Assembly: GCF_028128615.1 (NCBI RefSeq)
Contig: NZ_AMDP01000018.1
Coordinates: forward strand, 1 to 64,000
DNA from: Enterococcus sp. 5H
GTDB taxonomy: Bacteria; Bacillota; Bacilli; Lactobacillales; Enterococcaceae
Length of the DNA: 64,000 nt
Direction: 5' to 3'
The position numbers and the translations under genes were made by a program. Under the pieces are notes generated by a model. It saw only the letters and a list, made by a program, of their open reading frames with translations, did not search any database and was not told the DNA's origin. Of the stretch, positions 44,981 through 54,288 are shown one piece after another (within the stretch, counting starts at the first letter, position 1; each line of letters begins with the position of its first letter).

Positions 44981-47440
44981 ATGAAAAAGTTGTTTAGGAA
45001 AAAAAGAGATATTGATAATGAGGTTTTCTCTCCGGTTGAAAAGAAATCTCAAACTAGCGATTTACGTATTCCAGATAATATAAAAGGTTTATCAGATCAA
45101 GAAGTACAGCAACGCTATGCGGAAGGAAAAGTTAATAAAGAGACTGAAGATTTATCACGAACAACAAAACAAATTATTTTAGACAATTCATTAACGTTAT
45201 TTAATTTTATTAACTTATTTTTAGCGGTATCTGTTTTCTTAGTGGGTTATCCTAAGAATGCTTTATTTTTCTGGATTATTATTGTTAATACAGCAATTGG
45301 GGTTATTCAAGAAATTCACGCTAAAAAAACGATTGATAAGCTTTCTCTTGTAAATAAAACAGAAGTAACTGTGTTGAGAGAAAACCGCTTAGTTACTGTT
45401 TTACAAGACGAGATAGTATTGGATGATGTTTTAGTCTTAGCATTGGGTAATCAGGTTCCTTCTGATGGAATAGTGATTCATTCGGAGAGTTTAGAAGTTG
45501 ATGAATCTTTATTAACTGGAGAATCTGATAAAATCACTAAGCAAAATGGCGATAAGATTATGAGTGGTAGTTTTATTACTTCTGGATTAGGCTATGTACA
45601 AATTACTGCAGTCGGTGAAGATAATTTTGTTTCAAAACTATCTAAAGAAGCTAAAACAGAGAAAAAATCAACATCAGAATTAATGAATTCGCTAAATTTA
45701 TTGATTAAAGGTTTGACTTTTGCCATTGTACCGATCGGACTACTTTTATTTTGGTCGCAATATCAATCAACACAGTCGTTTCCAAAAACCGTTTTAGGCG
45801 TCTCAGGTGCATTGATTAGTATGATTCCTGAAGGTTTAATGCTTTTAACTAGTGTGGCTTTCGCCGTAGGAGCTGCGAACTTAGCTAGAAAACAAACCCT
45901 AATTCAACGTTTATCATGTATTGAAACATTGGCTCGTGTTGATACAATTTGTTTGGATAAAACAGGGACGATTACAGACGGAACTTTGACGTTTAAAGAA
46001 TTAATTCCCCAAGCTGGTTTTCCTGCTAGTGAGATTGAACATGCAGTAGGAGAGATGATGATTGGGTTATCAGATCAAAATGCAACAGCTAAAGTATTAC
46101 GAAGTCAATTTCCATTGCAGCAGGCAACTTGGAAAGTAAAAGATGCTGTTCCATTTTCTTCTGAACGAAAATGGAGTGGGGTTTCATTTGAAGAAAAAGG
46201 ATCATTTGTTATGGGAGCTCCAGAGTTCATTTATTCAGATGTTCCAGAAGATTTAAAAGAGAAATTAGCACCTTACAATGAACAAGGTGATCGTGTGCTG
46301 ATTTTAGTTCATTTTAATGACGAACTAACAAGTTCTGGTTTACCTCAAGCGAAAGAGACGGTTGGGATTTTTATTATTGCAGATACGATTCGTGAGAATG
46401 CTATCGATACTTTTTCATACTTTGTAAAGCAAGATGTCACATTAAAAGTTATTTCCGGTGATAATCCAATCACTGTTTCTCAGATTGCAAAACAGGCTGG
46501 TATTGAAGGTGCTGAAAATTTTGTTGATATGAGCAAGATTAAAGATACAGATAATTTTAATGATTTAGTTGAAAAGACGACGGTTTTTGGTCGCGTAACT
46601 CCCTATCAAAAGAGAGAATTGATTCAGGCGCTAAAAGAAAATGGTCATACAACTTGTATGACGGGGGACGGCGTTAACGATATTTTATCTTTACGAGAAG
46701 CAGATGTTAGTGTAGCGATGGCAAGCGGAAGTGATGCTGCGCGTGCTGTGTCCGATGTTGTTTTATTAAATTCGGATTTTAGTTCAATGATTCAAGTTTT
46801 AAATGAAGGTCGTCGCGTGATTAATAATATTGAGCGAGTGGCTTCTATGTATATGGTAAAAACAATTTATTCAGCGATTTTAGCTGTAACCTTTATTTTT
46901 CTATTTTTACCTTATCCTTTTGCACCATTGCAATTGACTCCAATCAATACATTAACGGTTGGTATACCTTCGTTTATTTTAGCGTTGGAGCCAAATTATC
47001 AGCGGATTAAAGGACATTTTCTAACGAATATTTTGAGGATTTCTGTTCCGGGAGCATTGACGGTCGTGTTTAACATACTTGTCTTACAATTGGCAGGTGC
47101 TTGGTTTGATTTAACGCATCAGGATGTATCAACAATGAGCGTATTACTTACTGGTTGTGTTGGTTTCCAAGTATTGTTACGAGTTGCTCGACCATTAGAT
47201 TTAAAGAAAAAAGTTATGATCGGCTTATTATTAGCGGCCTTTCTTGTTTGTTTCTTATTCTTTGGCGATTTCTTTATGTTGACGTCGTTGTTTACAAGAA
47301 ATGTTTTATTCTACTTACCATTAATTCTTGGTAGTCGTTCGATCTTTAACTATATGTCATTGTTTATGACAAGAGCTGTTTATGAAATTGAAAAGAGACA
47401 AGAGAAAAGAAAGACTAAAAAGAGAAAACGTGTGATTTAA
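44981..47440 (+). CDS. Cation-translocating P-type ATPase
   Basis: 819-residue membrane pump. The actuator loop has LLTGESDKI, the phosphorylation site is CLDKTGTITDG (Asp near 326), and the hinge is TCMTGDGVNDILSLREADVSVAMASGSDAAR. About eight to ten membrane helices. The M4 motif IPEGL resembles calcium-type pumps and differs from the CPx of copper/zinc and the PEG-less potassium type. No heavy-metal-binding domain precedes it. The substrate is therefore probably Ca2+ or another non-thiophilic cation (inference). Monocistronic, with intergenic repeats on both sides. Confidence 0.88.
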   Translation: MKKLFRKKRDIDNEVFSPVEKKSQTSDLRIPDNIKGLSDQEVQQRYAEGKVNKETEDLSRTTKQIILDNSLTLFNFINLFLAVSVFLVGYPKNALFFWIIIVNTAIGVIQEIHAKKTIDKLSLVNKTEVTVLRENRLVTVLQDEIVLDDVLVLALGNQVPSDGIVIHSESLEVDESLLTGESDKITKQNGDKIMSGSFITSGLGYVQITAVGEDNFVSKLSKEAKTEKKSTSELMNSLNLLIKGLTFAIVPIGLLLFWSQYQSTQSFPKTVLGVSGALISMIPEGLMLLTSVAFAVGAANLARKQTLIQRLSCIETLARVDTICLDKTGTITDGTLTFKELIPQAGFPASEIEHAVGEMMIGLSDQNATAKVLRSQFPLQQATWKVKDAVPFSSERKWSGVSFEEKGSFVMGAPEFIYSDVPEDLKEKLAPYNEQGDRVLILVHFNDELTSSGLPQAKETVGIFIIADTIRENAIDTFSYFVKQDVTLKVISGDNPITVSQIAKQAGIEGAENFVDMSKIKDTDNFNDLVEKTTVFGRVTPYQKRELIQALKENGHTTCMTGDGVNDILSLREADVSVAMASGSDAARAVSDVVLLNSDFSSMIQVLNEGRRVINNIERVASMYMVKTIYSAILAVTFIFLFLPYPFAPLQLTPINTLTVGIPSFILALEPNYQRIKGHFLTNILRISVPGALTVVFNILVLQLAGAWFDLTHQDVSTMSVLLTGCVGFQVLLRVARPLDLKKKVMIGLLLAAFLVCFLFFGDFFMLTSLFTRNVLFYLPLILGSRSIFNYMSLFMTRAVYEIEKRQEKRKTKKRKRVI

Positions 47441-47973
47441 TTATTTCAAGGGACTTAGAGGCTGAGACAAAAGCGTTTAGCTCCGAGAACCGGGTAGGTA
47501 CTGTGCAACATCAACTCGGTTCTCGTTGTGTTTTACAGCAATAAGAAGGGATTCACGAAAATTGCCAAGAATCACCATGAGCTTGCGAATGGATGATAAT
47601 TGGTACCTACTCGGTGCTCTTCAAATTTTTGAACCAAGTAGGTACTATTCTACATCAGTTCGTACCTCACTGTGTTTCATAGCAATTTCGGCTTATTTCC
47701 GAAGCCTTCAATTCTTAGAGCTTTAGCTCTTAGAAATTGTTGTGATCGGAACGAAGTGGAGTAGCTGCTTTTTTTTCGCCATTTATTTGGATCTAGTGAG
47801 TGAAACAAAACTGATCTTTAGTTTTGCCCCACTCACTATTTTTTACGTTTAATTGATTACAAGAACGATTAGTTGCAATGAAAATTTTATCTTGTTAAAC
47901 TTAAATTGAAAAAAATGTAGATTTTTTGTATTAAAAACTTGTATGTGTAAGTTAGCTATAGGAGGAAAGATCG
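47441..47973. other. Intergenic repeat region, second copy
   Basis: 533 bp without a supported gene. 47458-47785 is the second, longer copy of the repeat seen at 4870-5180, beginning GAGGCTGAGACAAAA and sharing CTCCGAGAA, AATAAGAAGGGATTCACGAAA and CGGCTTATTTCCGAAG. It carries extra inserts with their own dyads (GAGAACCG/CGGTTCTC and GTACCTACT/AGTAGGTAC). A 66-codon open frame inside it has no ribosome site. A separate terminator follows at 47795-47845. Confidence 0.7.
47795..47845 (+). terminator. Terminator downstream of the repeat
   Basis: AGTGAGTG-AAA-CAAAACT pairs with AGTTTTG-CCCC-ACTCACT (47795-47837) around internal bulges; ATTTTTTAC follows. Confidence 0.75.
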
Positions 47974-48240
47974 ATGGATGGTAGCAAAATTAATGGGAAA
48001 GATGTCACAGAAGAACAGCTTATAGAAGAAGGCTATCGCAAGTATTCAGGCGAGAAATTGGATATTTATTATAGCAAGGATATTTGTGAACATATCGGCA
48101 ACTGTGTTCGTGGTAATTCAGATGTTTTTGAAGTAGGTCGCAGACCATGGATTATTGCTGATAACGGTAGTGTAGATGATGATATTCGAGTGATTAATAC
48201 TTGTCCAAGCGGTGCATTGAAATATATTAAGAAGGGATAA
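47974..48240 (+). CDS. YjdI-type mono-cluster (4Fe-4S) protein
   Basis: 88 residues, a Fer4_19/YjdI domain covering nearly the whole chain. Cysteines are in DICEHIGNCVRG and the closing NTCPSGALKY, with GRRPWI between. Family proteins resemble a divergent ferredoxin half and usually stand beside a YjdJ-type acetyltransferase, as here (9-bp gap). The electron partner is unknown. GGAGGAAAG precedes the ATG. Confidence 0.86.
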   Translation: MDGSKINGKDVTEEQLIEEGYRKYSGEKLDIYYSKDICEHIGNCVRGNSDVFEVGRRPWIIADNGSVDDDIRVINTCPSGALKYIKKG

Positions 48241-48249
48241 AACACAATT

Positions 48250-48525
48250 ATGGAAATCAAAGAAGAAAGAAATCGTTTTGTTTTATTTAATGATGAAAAT
48301 CAAGAAATTGGTGAAATGACTTGGTCGGATGCTGGTGAAGAAATAATGATTATTGATCATACCTATGTTGATCCAGCATATCGTGGACAAAAATTAGCAG
48401 AAAAATTAGTTTTAAAAGGCGTAGAAAAAGCACGTCACGATGGGAAAAAGATCATTCCGCTATGTCCCTTTGCAAAAAAAGAATTTGATACAAAACCTGA
48501 ATATTCCGATGTATTAAGAGGTTAA
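48250..48525 (+). CDS. YjdJ-type small GNAT acetyltransferase
   Basis: 91 residues, the short COG2388 N-acetyltransferase family. The acetyl-CoA pyrophosphate loop is YRGQKLAEKLV, followed by a helix ending HDGKKIIPLCPFAKKEF, the family signature. Substrate unknown. It is paired with the YjdI-like iron-sulfur protein directly upstream, an association conserved from E. coli to Firmicutes, which suggests a shared but undescribed role. Confidence 0.88.
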   Translation: MEIKEERNRFVLFNDENQEIGEMTWSDAGEEIMIIDHTYVDPAYRGQKLAEKLVLKGVEKARHDGKKIIPLCPFAKKEFDTKPEYSDVLRG

Positions 48526-48610
48526 AAGTGAAAAAAACTTACTTGTTCAATAAATAATAAAATCTACCTTTATGTCCGAATTGACTAATGTTTATCAAAT
48601 TAAACTGGTA

Positions 48611-48639
48611 TTTAATAATGAAATATGCTAAAGTATAGT
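48611..48639 (+). promoter_or_regulatory. Promoter of the secG-est-rnr-smpB cluster
   Basis: TTTAAT (48611-48616), 17 bp, TATAGT (48634-48639), 33 bp before secG. Confidence 0.5.
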
Positions 48640-48672
48640 AGATGTATTTTGTGAGTAAGGGAGAATTAGACT

Positions 48673-48909
48673 ATGTATAATTTTATTTTAACACTTGTAA
48701 TCATCCTATCAGTAGTGTTGGTTATTGCCGTTATGATGCAGCCAAGTAAACAAAATAGTGCTGCTAGCGCATTTACAGGAGGCGCAGACAAACTTTTCGG
48801 TAAACAAAAAGCACGTGGATTTGAAGCTGTTATGCAACGTGCAACAGCGATTATTGGTGCTGTATGGATGTTATTGTTATTTATTTTAGTACTTTTATCA
48901 TCAAAGTAA
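48673..48909 (+). CDS. secG: Preprotein translocase subunit SecG
   Basis: 78 residues with two membrane helices (about 2-22 and 53-75) flanking the conserved GGADKLFGKQKARGFE loop. Accessory subunit of the SecYEG channel used by SecA. In Firmicutes it typically precedes est-rnr-smpB, as here. A terminator follows directly, so the est-rnr-smpB group may partly rely on its own promoter. Confidence 0.94.
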   Translation: MYNFILTLVIILSVVLVIAVMMQPSKQNSAASAFTGGADKLFGKQKARGFEAVMQRATAIIGAVWMLLLFILVLLSSK

Positions 48910-48916
48910 GCCTTTG

Positions 48917-48945
48917 AAGTCCCTCGTTAGTGAGGGGCTTTTTTC
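48917..48945 (+). terminator. Terminator after secG
   Basis: AAGTCCCTC (48917-48925) pairs with GAGGGGCTT (48932-48940) with one G-U pair, then TTTTTC. Confidence 0.82.
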
Positions 48946-49049
48946 TATAAATAAATGAAAAAACAAGAAGCCAAAAATCATTGATTAGCTTTCTTTTCAT
49001 AAGGTTTTCCGAAGGGAATATGATAGAATAAGAATGAGGTGAATTGAAA

Positions 49050-49814
49050 GTGAAAATAATAAATCTACCTAAGCCATTATTTACAGAAAATGGTACTCGT
49101 GCTGTGTTACTTTTACACGCTTATTCAGGAAGTAGTAACGATGTTAGAATGTTGAGCCGTTACTTAGAGAAAGAAAATTATACCGTATATTCGCCGAATT
49201 TTTCAGGGCATGCAACTTTTTCTCCAGAAAATATTTTAGAAAAGTCAACTTCAGATTGGTGGCAGGATACACTAGATGCAATCCAGTTTCTAAAAGAAAA
49301 AGGCTATCGGCAAATTGCTGTATTTGGACTTTCAATGGGTGGCATTTTTACAATGAACGCATTAACTGAGCAAATCGACGGAATTGTTGGTGGAGGATTT
49401 TTTTGTTCACCAATTTTTCCCGTAAAAAATAATGTGCCGGAAAATTTCGTACTTTATTCTGAAGGGGTTTTAAAAAGAGCTGAAGTTTCTGAGCCGGAAC
49501 AAAAGGAAAGGCTAGCCAAAATTAAAGAAGCGTCATTGGTTCAATTAAAAGATATTGAGTCATTTTCTACGCAAACAGCTGCAAAATTAGGACAAGTAAC
49601 GGTTCCAGTTTTTATGGCTCAAGCAGGCAATGATGAAATGGTTGATGCTATGGGTGTCTTTAAAACAGCGCAAGCGTTAACTCAAACCCGCAATACATTA
49701 AACTGGTACCCGAACAGTGGTCACGTTATCACCGTAGGACCAGACCGAAAACAATTAGAACAAGACGTCGTAAGCTTTTTAAATACATTGTCTTGGAACG
49801 AGGTGAAAGAATGA
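49050..49814 (+). CDS. est: Carboxylesterase/alpha-beta hydrolase (Est30-like)
   Basis: 254-residue serine esterase, cytoplasmic. The nucleophile elbow is GLSMGG (Ser near 94), the acid lies near QAGNDEMVD and the catalytic His in NSGHVIT. The oxyanion strand reads [10 protein letters not shown]. The GTG at 49050 is favoured because the ribosome site GAGGTGA at 49036-49042 leaves 7 bp, whereas the in-frame TTG at 49044 is too close. Overlaps rnr by 4 bp (ATGA). Physiological substrate unknown. Confidence 0.9.
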   Translation: MKIINLPKPLFTENGTRAVLLLHAYSGSSNDVRMLSRYLEKENYTVYSPNFSGHATFSPENILEKSTSDWWQDTLDAIQFLKEKGYRQIAVFGLSMGGIFTMNALTEQIDGIVGGGFFCSPIFPVKNNVPENFVLYSEGVLKRAEVSEPEQKERLAKIKEASLVQLKDIESFSTQTAAKLGQVTVPVFMAQAGNDEMVDAMGVFKTAQALTQTRNTLNWYPNSGHVITVGPDRKQLEQDVVSFLNTLSWNEVKE

Positions 49815-52156
49815 CTAAAGAAACAATCAAAGAGAAAATCTTATTTTTCATGGAAAGCCACACTAAAAAAAGTTTTTCCATGGAAGAAATCGCTGAAGGA
49901 TTGCAATTACAAAAAAGTAATGATTTCAAATTACTTGTTCAAACAATTGCGATGATGGAACGCGAAAAATTAGTTGAATTTACAAAAAAAGGTAAGATTC
50001 GTCTACCTCAAAAAAATATTGCTATTGAAGGGACATTTCGAGCAAATGAACGTGGCTTTGGTTTTGTGACAATTGATCCGGAAGAGCCGGATGTTTATAT
50101 TCCTAAAGAAGCTGTTAATTTTGCGATGGACGGTGATAAGGTAGCCATAGATATTGTTCAACCGGCAGATCCGTTTTCAGATCGCGGAGCAGAAGGAAAA
50201 GTTATAGAAATTAAAGAGCGTGCGATTACCCAAGTTGTCGGAGAATTTATCGCATATGATGAAAAAGAAGTTAGTGAAACAGATCTTTACGGTTATGCTG
50301 TCCCAAAAGATAAAAAAATGACTGGTTTGACTTTCAATATTGCAGCGCAAGGCATTAAGCCCGTAGACGGTAGCATCGTTATAGTCGAAGTGACTCACTA
50401 TCCTGAAAAAGAATATCCCAGAAGTTTAGAAGGATTGGTAAAAAAAGTTATTGGTCATAAAAATGATCCTGGCATGGATATTTTATCAATCGTTGTAGCT
50501 CACGGAATCCCAACTAGTTTTCCTGATGAAGTTGTTGCAGAAGCCGATAAAGTGCCGGATTCAATTTCAGAAAGTGATTTAAAAGGACGTAGAGATTTAC
50601 GTGACCAAGTGATTGTCACGATTGATGGTGAAGATGCGAAAGATTTAGATGATGCGGTAACAGTTCGCAAGTTGGAAAATGGCAATTATTTCTTAGGTGT
50701 CCATATTGCAGATGTTTCTTATTATGTGACTGAGGGGAGTCAGCTGGATCAAGAAGCTTATGAGCGCGGCACCAGTGTTTATTTAACAGATCGCGTAGTT
50801 CCAATGATTCCTCAGCGACTTTCCAATGGTATTTGTTCACTGAATCCTCATGTCCCTCGTTTAACAATGAGTTGTGAGATGGAGATTACACCAGAAGGAA
50901 ATGTTGTCAATCATGATATTTTCCAAAGCGTGATTCAGACAACTGAACGAATGACTTATACTGCAGTGAATGAAATTTTAGAAGAGCAAAATCCAGAAAC
51001 GATGGATCGTTATAAAAATTTAGTCCCAATGTTTAAGGAAATGGGCGAGCTACATCATATTCTCGAACAGATGAGAGAACGCCGTGGTGCAATTTCATTT
51101 GAAGATCGAGAAGCAAAAGTGTTGGTTGATTCTAACGGTCACCCACAAGATATTTTATTACGAACACGTGGTGTGGGTGAACGCTTGATTGAGTCGTTTA
51201 TGCTAGCGGCTAATGAAACGATTGCCAAACACTTTAATGACTTAAAATTACCATTTATCTATCGAATCCATGAACAACCTAAAGAAGAAAAAATGCAGCG
51301 TTTCTTTGATTTTGCAGCAGTTTTAGGTATTTTGGTTAAAGGAACTAAAGCAGATATTACGCCGAAAGATTTACAAAATGTTTTAGAACAAGTTAGTGAT
51401 AAACCAGAAGAAGCTGTGATTAATACAATGTTATTACGAAGTATGCAGCAAGCACGTTATTCGGAAGATAATTATGGTCATTATGGACTAGCAGCAGATG
51501 ACTATACACATTTTACATCGCCTATTCGTCGCTATCCGGACTTAATTGTTCATCGTTTGATCCGAAGCTATAGTGGGACTATTTCAGAGGCATTAAAGGA
51601 AAAATGGGATCAAGCCCTTCCTGATATTGCTGATCATAGTTCCAAGATGGAACGCCGGGCAGTGGAAGCAGAGCGTGAAGTTGACTCGATGAAGAAAGCT
51701 GAGTTTATGGCAGACAAAATTGGTGAAGAGTACGAAGGGATTATCAGTTCAGTTACTCGTTTTGGGATTTTTATTGAATTGCCGAACACAATCGAAGGGT
51801 TAATCCATGTAAACAGCTTGAAACAAGATTATTTCCATTTTATTGAAAATCATATGGCACTTGTTGGTGAACGGACAGGTATGACACTGAAAATTGGGCA
51901 AAAAGTCAAAATTAGAGTAGAAAAGGCTGATCCTGAAACAAAAGAGATTGATTTTGAATTTCTTGAAGCAGAAGAAGTGGAACGACTAGAAACACCAAAA
52001 CAAAAGAAACGCCAAGATCCGCGAAAAAATCGACCAACTGATCGAAAAGAAAAAAACAAAAAGCCTTTTACTCAAAAGAAAAACAAGAAAAAAGGCAAAA
52101 AACCATTTTATAAAGAAGTGGCGAAAAAGAAAAAAGGTAAGAACAAGAAGAAATAA
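49811..52156 (+). CDS. rnr: Ribonuclease R
   Basis: 3'-5' exoribonuclease able to degrade structured RNA; acts with SmpB/tmRNA on stalled transcripts. 781 residues: winged-helix start, two cold-shock domains (about 70-215), the RNB catalytic domain with DLDDAVTV (metal-binding Asp cluster) and [12 protein letters not shown], the S1 domain at about 635-720, and a lysine-rich tail (about 725-781). The ATG at 49811 overlaps the est stop; GAGGTG precedes it. smpB follows 21 bp later. Confidence 0.96.
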   Translation: MTKETIKEKILFFMESHTKKSFSMEEIAEGLQLQKSNDFKLLVQTIAMMEREKLVEFTKKGKIRLPQKNIAIEGTFRANERGFGFVTIDPEEPDVYIPKEAVNFAMDGDKVAIDIVQPADPFSDRGAEGKVIEIKERAITQVVGEFIAYDEKEVSETDLYGYAVPKDKKMTGLTFNIAAQGIKPVDGSIVIVEVTHYPEKEYPRSLEGLVKKVIGHKNDPGMDILSIVVAHGIPTSFPDEVVAEADKVPDSISESDLKGRRDLRDQVIVTIDGEDAKDLDDAVTVRKLENGNYFLGVHIADVSYYVTEGSQLDQEAYERGTSVYLTDRVVPMIPQRLSNGICSLNPHVPRLTMSCEMEITPEGNVVNHDIFQSVIQTTERMTYTAVNEILEEQNPETMDRYKNLVPMFKEMGELHHILEQMRERRGAISFEDREAKVLVDSNGHPQDILLRTRGVGERLIESFMLAANETIAKHFNDLKLPFIYRIHEQPKEEKMQRFFDFAAVLGILVKGTKADITPKDLQNVLEQVSDKPEEAVINTMLLRSMQQARYSEDNYGHYGLAADDYTHFTSPIRRYPDLIVHRLIRSYSGTISEALKEKWDQALPDIADHSSKMERRAVEAEREVDSMKKAEFMADKIGEEYEGIISSVTRFGIFIELPNTIEGLIHVNSLKQDYFHFIENHMALVGERTGMTLKIGQKVKIRVEKADPETKEIDFEFLEAEEVERLETPKQKKRQDPRKNRPTDRKEKNKKPFTQKKNKKKGKKPFYKEVAKKKKGKNKKK

Positions 52157-52177
52157 GTAGAAAATGGAGGAATGTGT

Positions 52178-52642
52178 ATGCCAAAAGGAGAAGGCAAGTT
52201 AATTGCCCAAAATCGTAAGGCTAGACATGACTATACAGTTGTTGACACAATGGAAGCAGGAATTGTTTTACAAGGAACTGAGATTAAATCTATTCGAAAT
52301 GGACGAATCAATTTAAAAGATGGCTTTGCCCGTATTAGAAATGGCGAAGCTTACCTGATGAATGTTCATATCAGTCCTTATGAACAAGGAAATATTTTCA
52401 ATCACGATCCATTGCGGACTAGAAAATTGTTATTACACAAAAAACAAATAGCGAAATTAGTAGCAGAAACAAAAAATACAGGGATCACGATTATTCCCTT
52501 AAAAGTCTATATAAAAAATGGTTATGCAAAAGTTCTAATCGGACTGGCTAAGGGTAAGAAACAATATGATAAACGAGAAGATTTGAAACGCAAAGAAATT
52601 GATCGTCAAATTAGCCGGACGTTAAAAAGCAATTCTCGCTAA
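52178..52642 (+). CDS. smpB: SsrA-binding protein SmpB
   Basis: Delivers tmRNA to stalled ribosomes for rescue. 154 residues with the family start [54 protein letters not shown] and a basic C-terminal tail. The second ATG (52178) is chosen because SmpB proteins begin MPKG; the ATG at 52172 adds two residues. No tmRNA gene follows in the next interval. Confidence 0.95.
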   Translation: MPKGEGKLIAQNRKARHDYTVVDTMEAGIVLQGTEIKSIRNGRINLKDGFARIRNGEAYLMNVHISPYEQGNIFNHDPLRTRKLLLHKKQIAKLVAETKNTGITIIPLKVYIKNGYAKVLIGLAKGKKQYDKREDLKRKEIDRQISRTLKSNSR

Positions 52643-52980
52643 GTGGTAAGCTATTTGTTCTATTCGAAAGAAAATAATTCTTTTGAAGTGTGATTATATT
52701 CTTTTTCGCATATTTCATTTCTTTGCTTTATCTTAAGTGAAAAGTTTGATAAAGTGTAAGAAAACTGATGTGTTTTCATCGTTTTTTCAGTAACCGGCTG
52801 TCATACGACAAAGTACCAACAGGACCCTGTTTTTCTAATAGTCAGTCAGATTAAAAGAAGTGTCTTATTTTCATGAAATTGTTTTGAAATTATTCAACGT
52901 TGGTGGTATGATACGTGTGGTTAAGAAATTGAAGCTCTTTTAAGCTTCCCGTAAGTTTGTTGGAAAAGAGGTGAAATAAT
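52643..52980. other. Intergenic region upstream of the atp operon
   Basis: 338 bp. Near the start is a hairpin TTCGAAAGAA/TTCTTTTGAA without a T-run; AACAGG-ACC-CTGTTTTT near 52830 is a weak terminator-like stem. The atp promoter is at 52884-52912. I see no gene, and in particular no tmRNA ends. Confidence 0.6.
52884..52912 (+). promoter_or_regulatory. Promoter of the atp operon
   Basis: TTGAAA (52884-52889), 17 bp, TATGAT (52907-52912), 68 bp before atpB. Confidence 0.75.
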
Positions 52981-53697
52981 TTGGAAGAGAAGACACTGCT
53001 CTTCAGGATTGGGCCAATTTGGTTTGACGGAACCATTTGTATAATGGTGCTGTTAACATGTGTCATTGTCTTTGGATTAGTATATTTCTGCACAAGAAAT
53101 CTACAAATGAAACCTAAAGGCAAGCAAAATGTCATTGAGTATCTCATTGATTTTGTTCGGAGTATCATCTCCGACAATATGCCAAGTAAAGAAGTAACCA
53201 ATTTTCACCTGCTATCATTTACAATGTTTATGTTTGTTTTAGTTGCCAACATCATTGGTCTAGTAACAAAGGTTGTAATTGGTGATTACTCGTACTGGAA
53301 AAGTCCAACGGCTGATCCATTCGTTACCTTGACATTAGCATTAATTATGATCGTTTTAACACATTTCTTCAGTGTTAGCCGGTTCGGTCTGAAAGGCTAT
53401 TTTAAAGTTAGCTTTTTAAGTCCCGTGTCCTTTTTAATGCCGATTAAGATCATGGAAGAATTTACGAATTTGCTTACTCTAGCATTGCGTTTGTACGGAA
53501 ATATTTTCGCTGGAGAAGTATTGTTAGGACTAATTGCAAGTATTGTATCCAGCACCGGACTTTGGGCAATACCTTTAGCAATACCACTAGAGATGATCTG
53601 GTTAGCTTTTTCAATATTCATCGGTGCAATCCAAGCATTTATTTTTGTAACATTATCAATGGTTTACATGGCTCATAAAATTGAAGTCGAAGAATAA
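52981..53697 (+). CDS. atpB: ATP synthase Fo subunit a
   Basis: Stator half of the proton channel. 238 residues, five or six membrane helices, with the essential Arg in LALRLYGNIFAGEVLL and the C-terminal IQAFIFVTLSMVYM. TTG start at 52981 preceded by AGAGGTGA at 52965-52972. No atpI gene stands before it, as is usual in enterococci and streptococci. In enterococci this enzyme works mainly as an acid-induced proton-extruding ATPase. Confidence 0.95.
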   Translation: MEEKTLLFRIGPIWFDGTICIMVLLTCVIVFGLVYFCTRNLQMKPKGKQNVIEYLIDFVRSIISDNMPSKEVTNFHLLSFTMFMFVLVANIIGLVTKVVIGDYSYWKSPTADPFVTLTLALIMIVLTHFFSVSRFGLKGYFKVSFLSPVSFLMPIKIMEEFTNLLTLALRLYGNIFAGEVLLGLIASIVSSTGLWAIPLAIPLEMIWLAFSIFIGAIQAFIFVTLSMVYMAHKIEVEE

Positions 53698-53740
53698 ATA
53701 ATTAATAAAAAAACACTTTTTTCTTAGGAGGAAAACAAAA

Positions 53741-53962
53741 ATGGACGGATTAAATTATATCGCAGCAGCAATCGCAGTTTTCGGAGCAGCAATCGGAGCG
53801 GCTTATGGTAACGGAAAAGTTATCTCTAAAACACTTGAATCAATGACTCGCCAACCAGAAATGGCTGGACAATTAAGAACAACAATGTTTATCGGGGTAG
53901 CCTTGATCGAAGCGGTTCCTATTCTAGGTGTAGTTATTGCATTGTTATTAGTGTTTAAATAA
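53741..53962 (+). CDS. atpE: ATP synthase Fo subunit c
   Basis: 73-residue proteolipid that forms the rotor ring. Two membrane helices joined by the polar loop TRQPEM, and the proton-carrying Glu in [14 protein letters not shown] (about residue 56). The [13 protein letters not shown] helix lacks extra sodium-site polar residues, so it is a proton type. GGAGGAAA precedes the ATG. An unusual 326-bp gap with repeats separates it from atpF. Confidence 0.95.
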   Translation: MDGLNYIAAAIAVFGAAIGAAYGNGKVISKTLESMTRQPEMAGQLRTTMFIGVALIEAVPILGVVIALLLVFK

Positions 53963-54029
53963 TCTCTTAGAAGGCAGGACGCTGAGTTTTTTGAAAACAC
54001 TACGTCGCTGCTTTCTTTGCTGCGAAACA

Positions 54030-54088
54030 CTGCGATTGCCTCTGGCAGAGTAGATGTTGAGCAGTACTTGGCGACCAAAGGGAGCGAA
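54030..54088 (+). repeat. 59-bp direct repeat, copy A
   Basis: Begins CTGCGATTGCCTCTGG and ends AAAGGGAGCGAA. Matches copy B at 58 of 59 positions (T here, A in B, in the TGCC-tct dyad). Confidence 0.92.
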
Positions 54089-54169
54089 GTAACCATGATC
54101 TATTTTGTGTTACTACCTAACAACTCAGTTGGATAGAGTGTAGAAAGCAAAGCTCAAAGCGTTTAGAAC

Positions 54170-54228
54170 CTGCGATTGCCACTGGCAGAGTAGATGTTGA
54201 GCAGTACTTGGCGACCAAAGGGAGCGAA
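54170..54228 (+). repeat. 59-bp direct repeat, copy B
   Basis: Begins CTGCGATTGCCACTGG and ends AAAGGGAGCGAA, 60 bp before the atpF start. The single difference from copy A turns its internal dyad into a perfect TGCCA-C-TGGCA. Confidence 0.92.
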
Positions 54229-54288
54229 ATTTCAATTAAAACACAGTAAAAACTACCGAGAATGGCAGAGAAAGGAAGTTGAGACTTC

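Larger units (their letters stand above)
53963..54288. other. Repeat-bearing insert between atpE and atpF
   Basis: 326 bp without a gene inside an otherwise compact operon. It contains two direct copies of a 59-bp unit (54030-54088 and 54170-54228) that differ at one base, 140 bp apart start to start. Each unit has a short TGCC-n3-GGCA or TGCCA-C-TGGCA dyad. It has no canonical terminator T-run and no obvious promoter hexamers. Confidence 0.8.

Noticed and set aside
47526-47726. 66-codon protein inside the intergenic repeat
   Set aside because: No ribosome site, sequence shared with the non-coding first copy only in dyad blocks, no recognisable domain.
52643-52980. tmRNA gene after smpB
   Set aside because: No GGGG-type 5' end, tag reading frame or CCA-matching 3' end could be found.
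53803-54096. Minus-strand open frame of 97 codons across atpE and repeat copy A
   Set aside because: It lies antisense to atpE, has no ribosome site, and its open length is explained by codon bias of the opposite strand.
53963-54288. CRISPR array
   Set aside because: Only two repeats of 59 bp, no regular spacer series and no cas genes.
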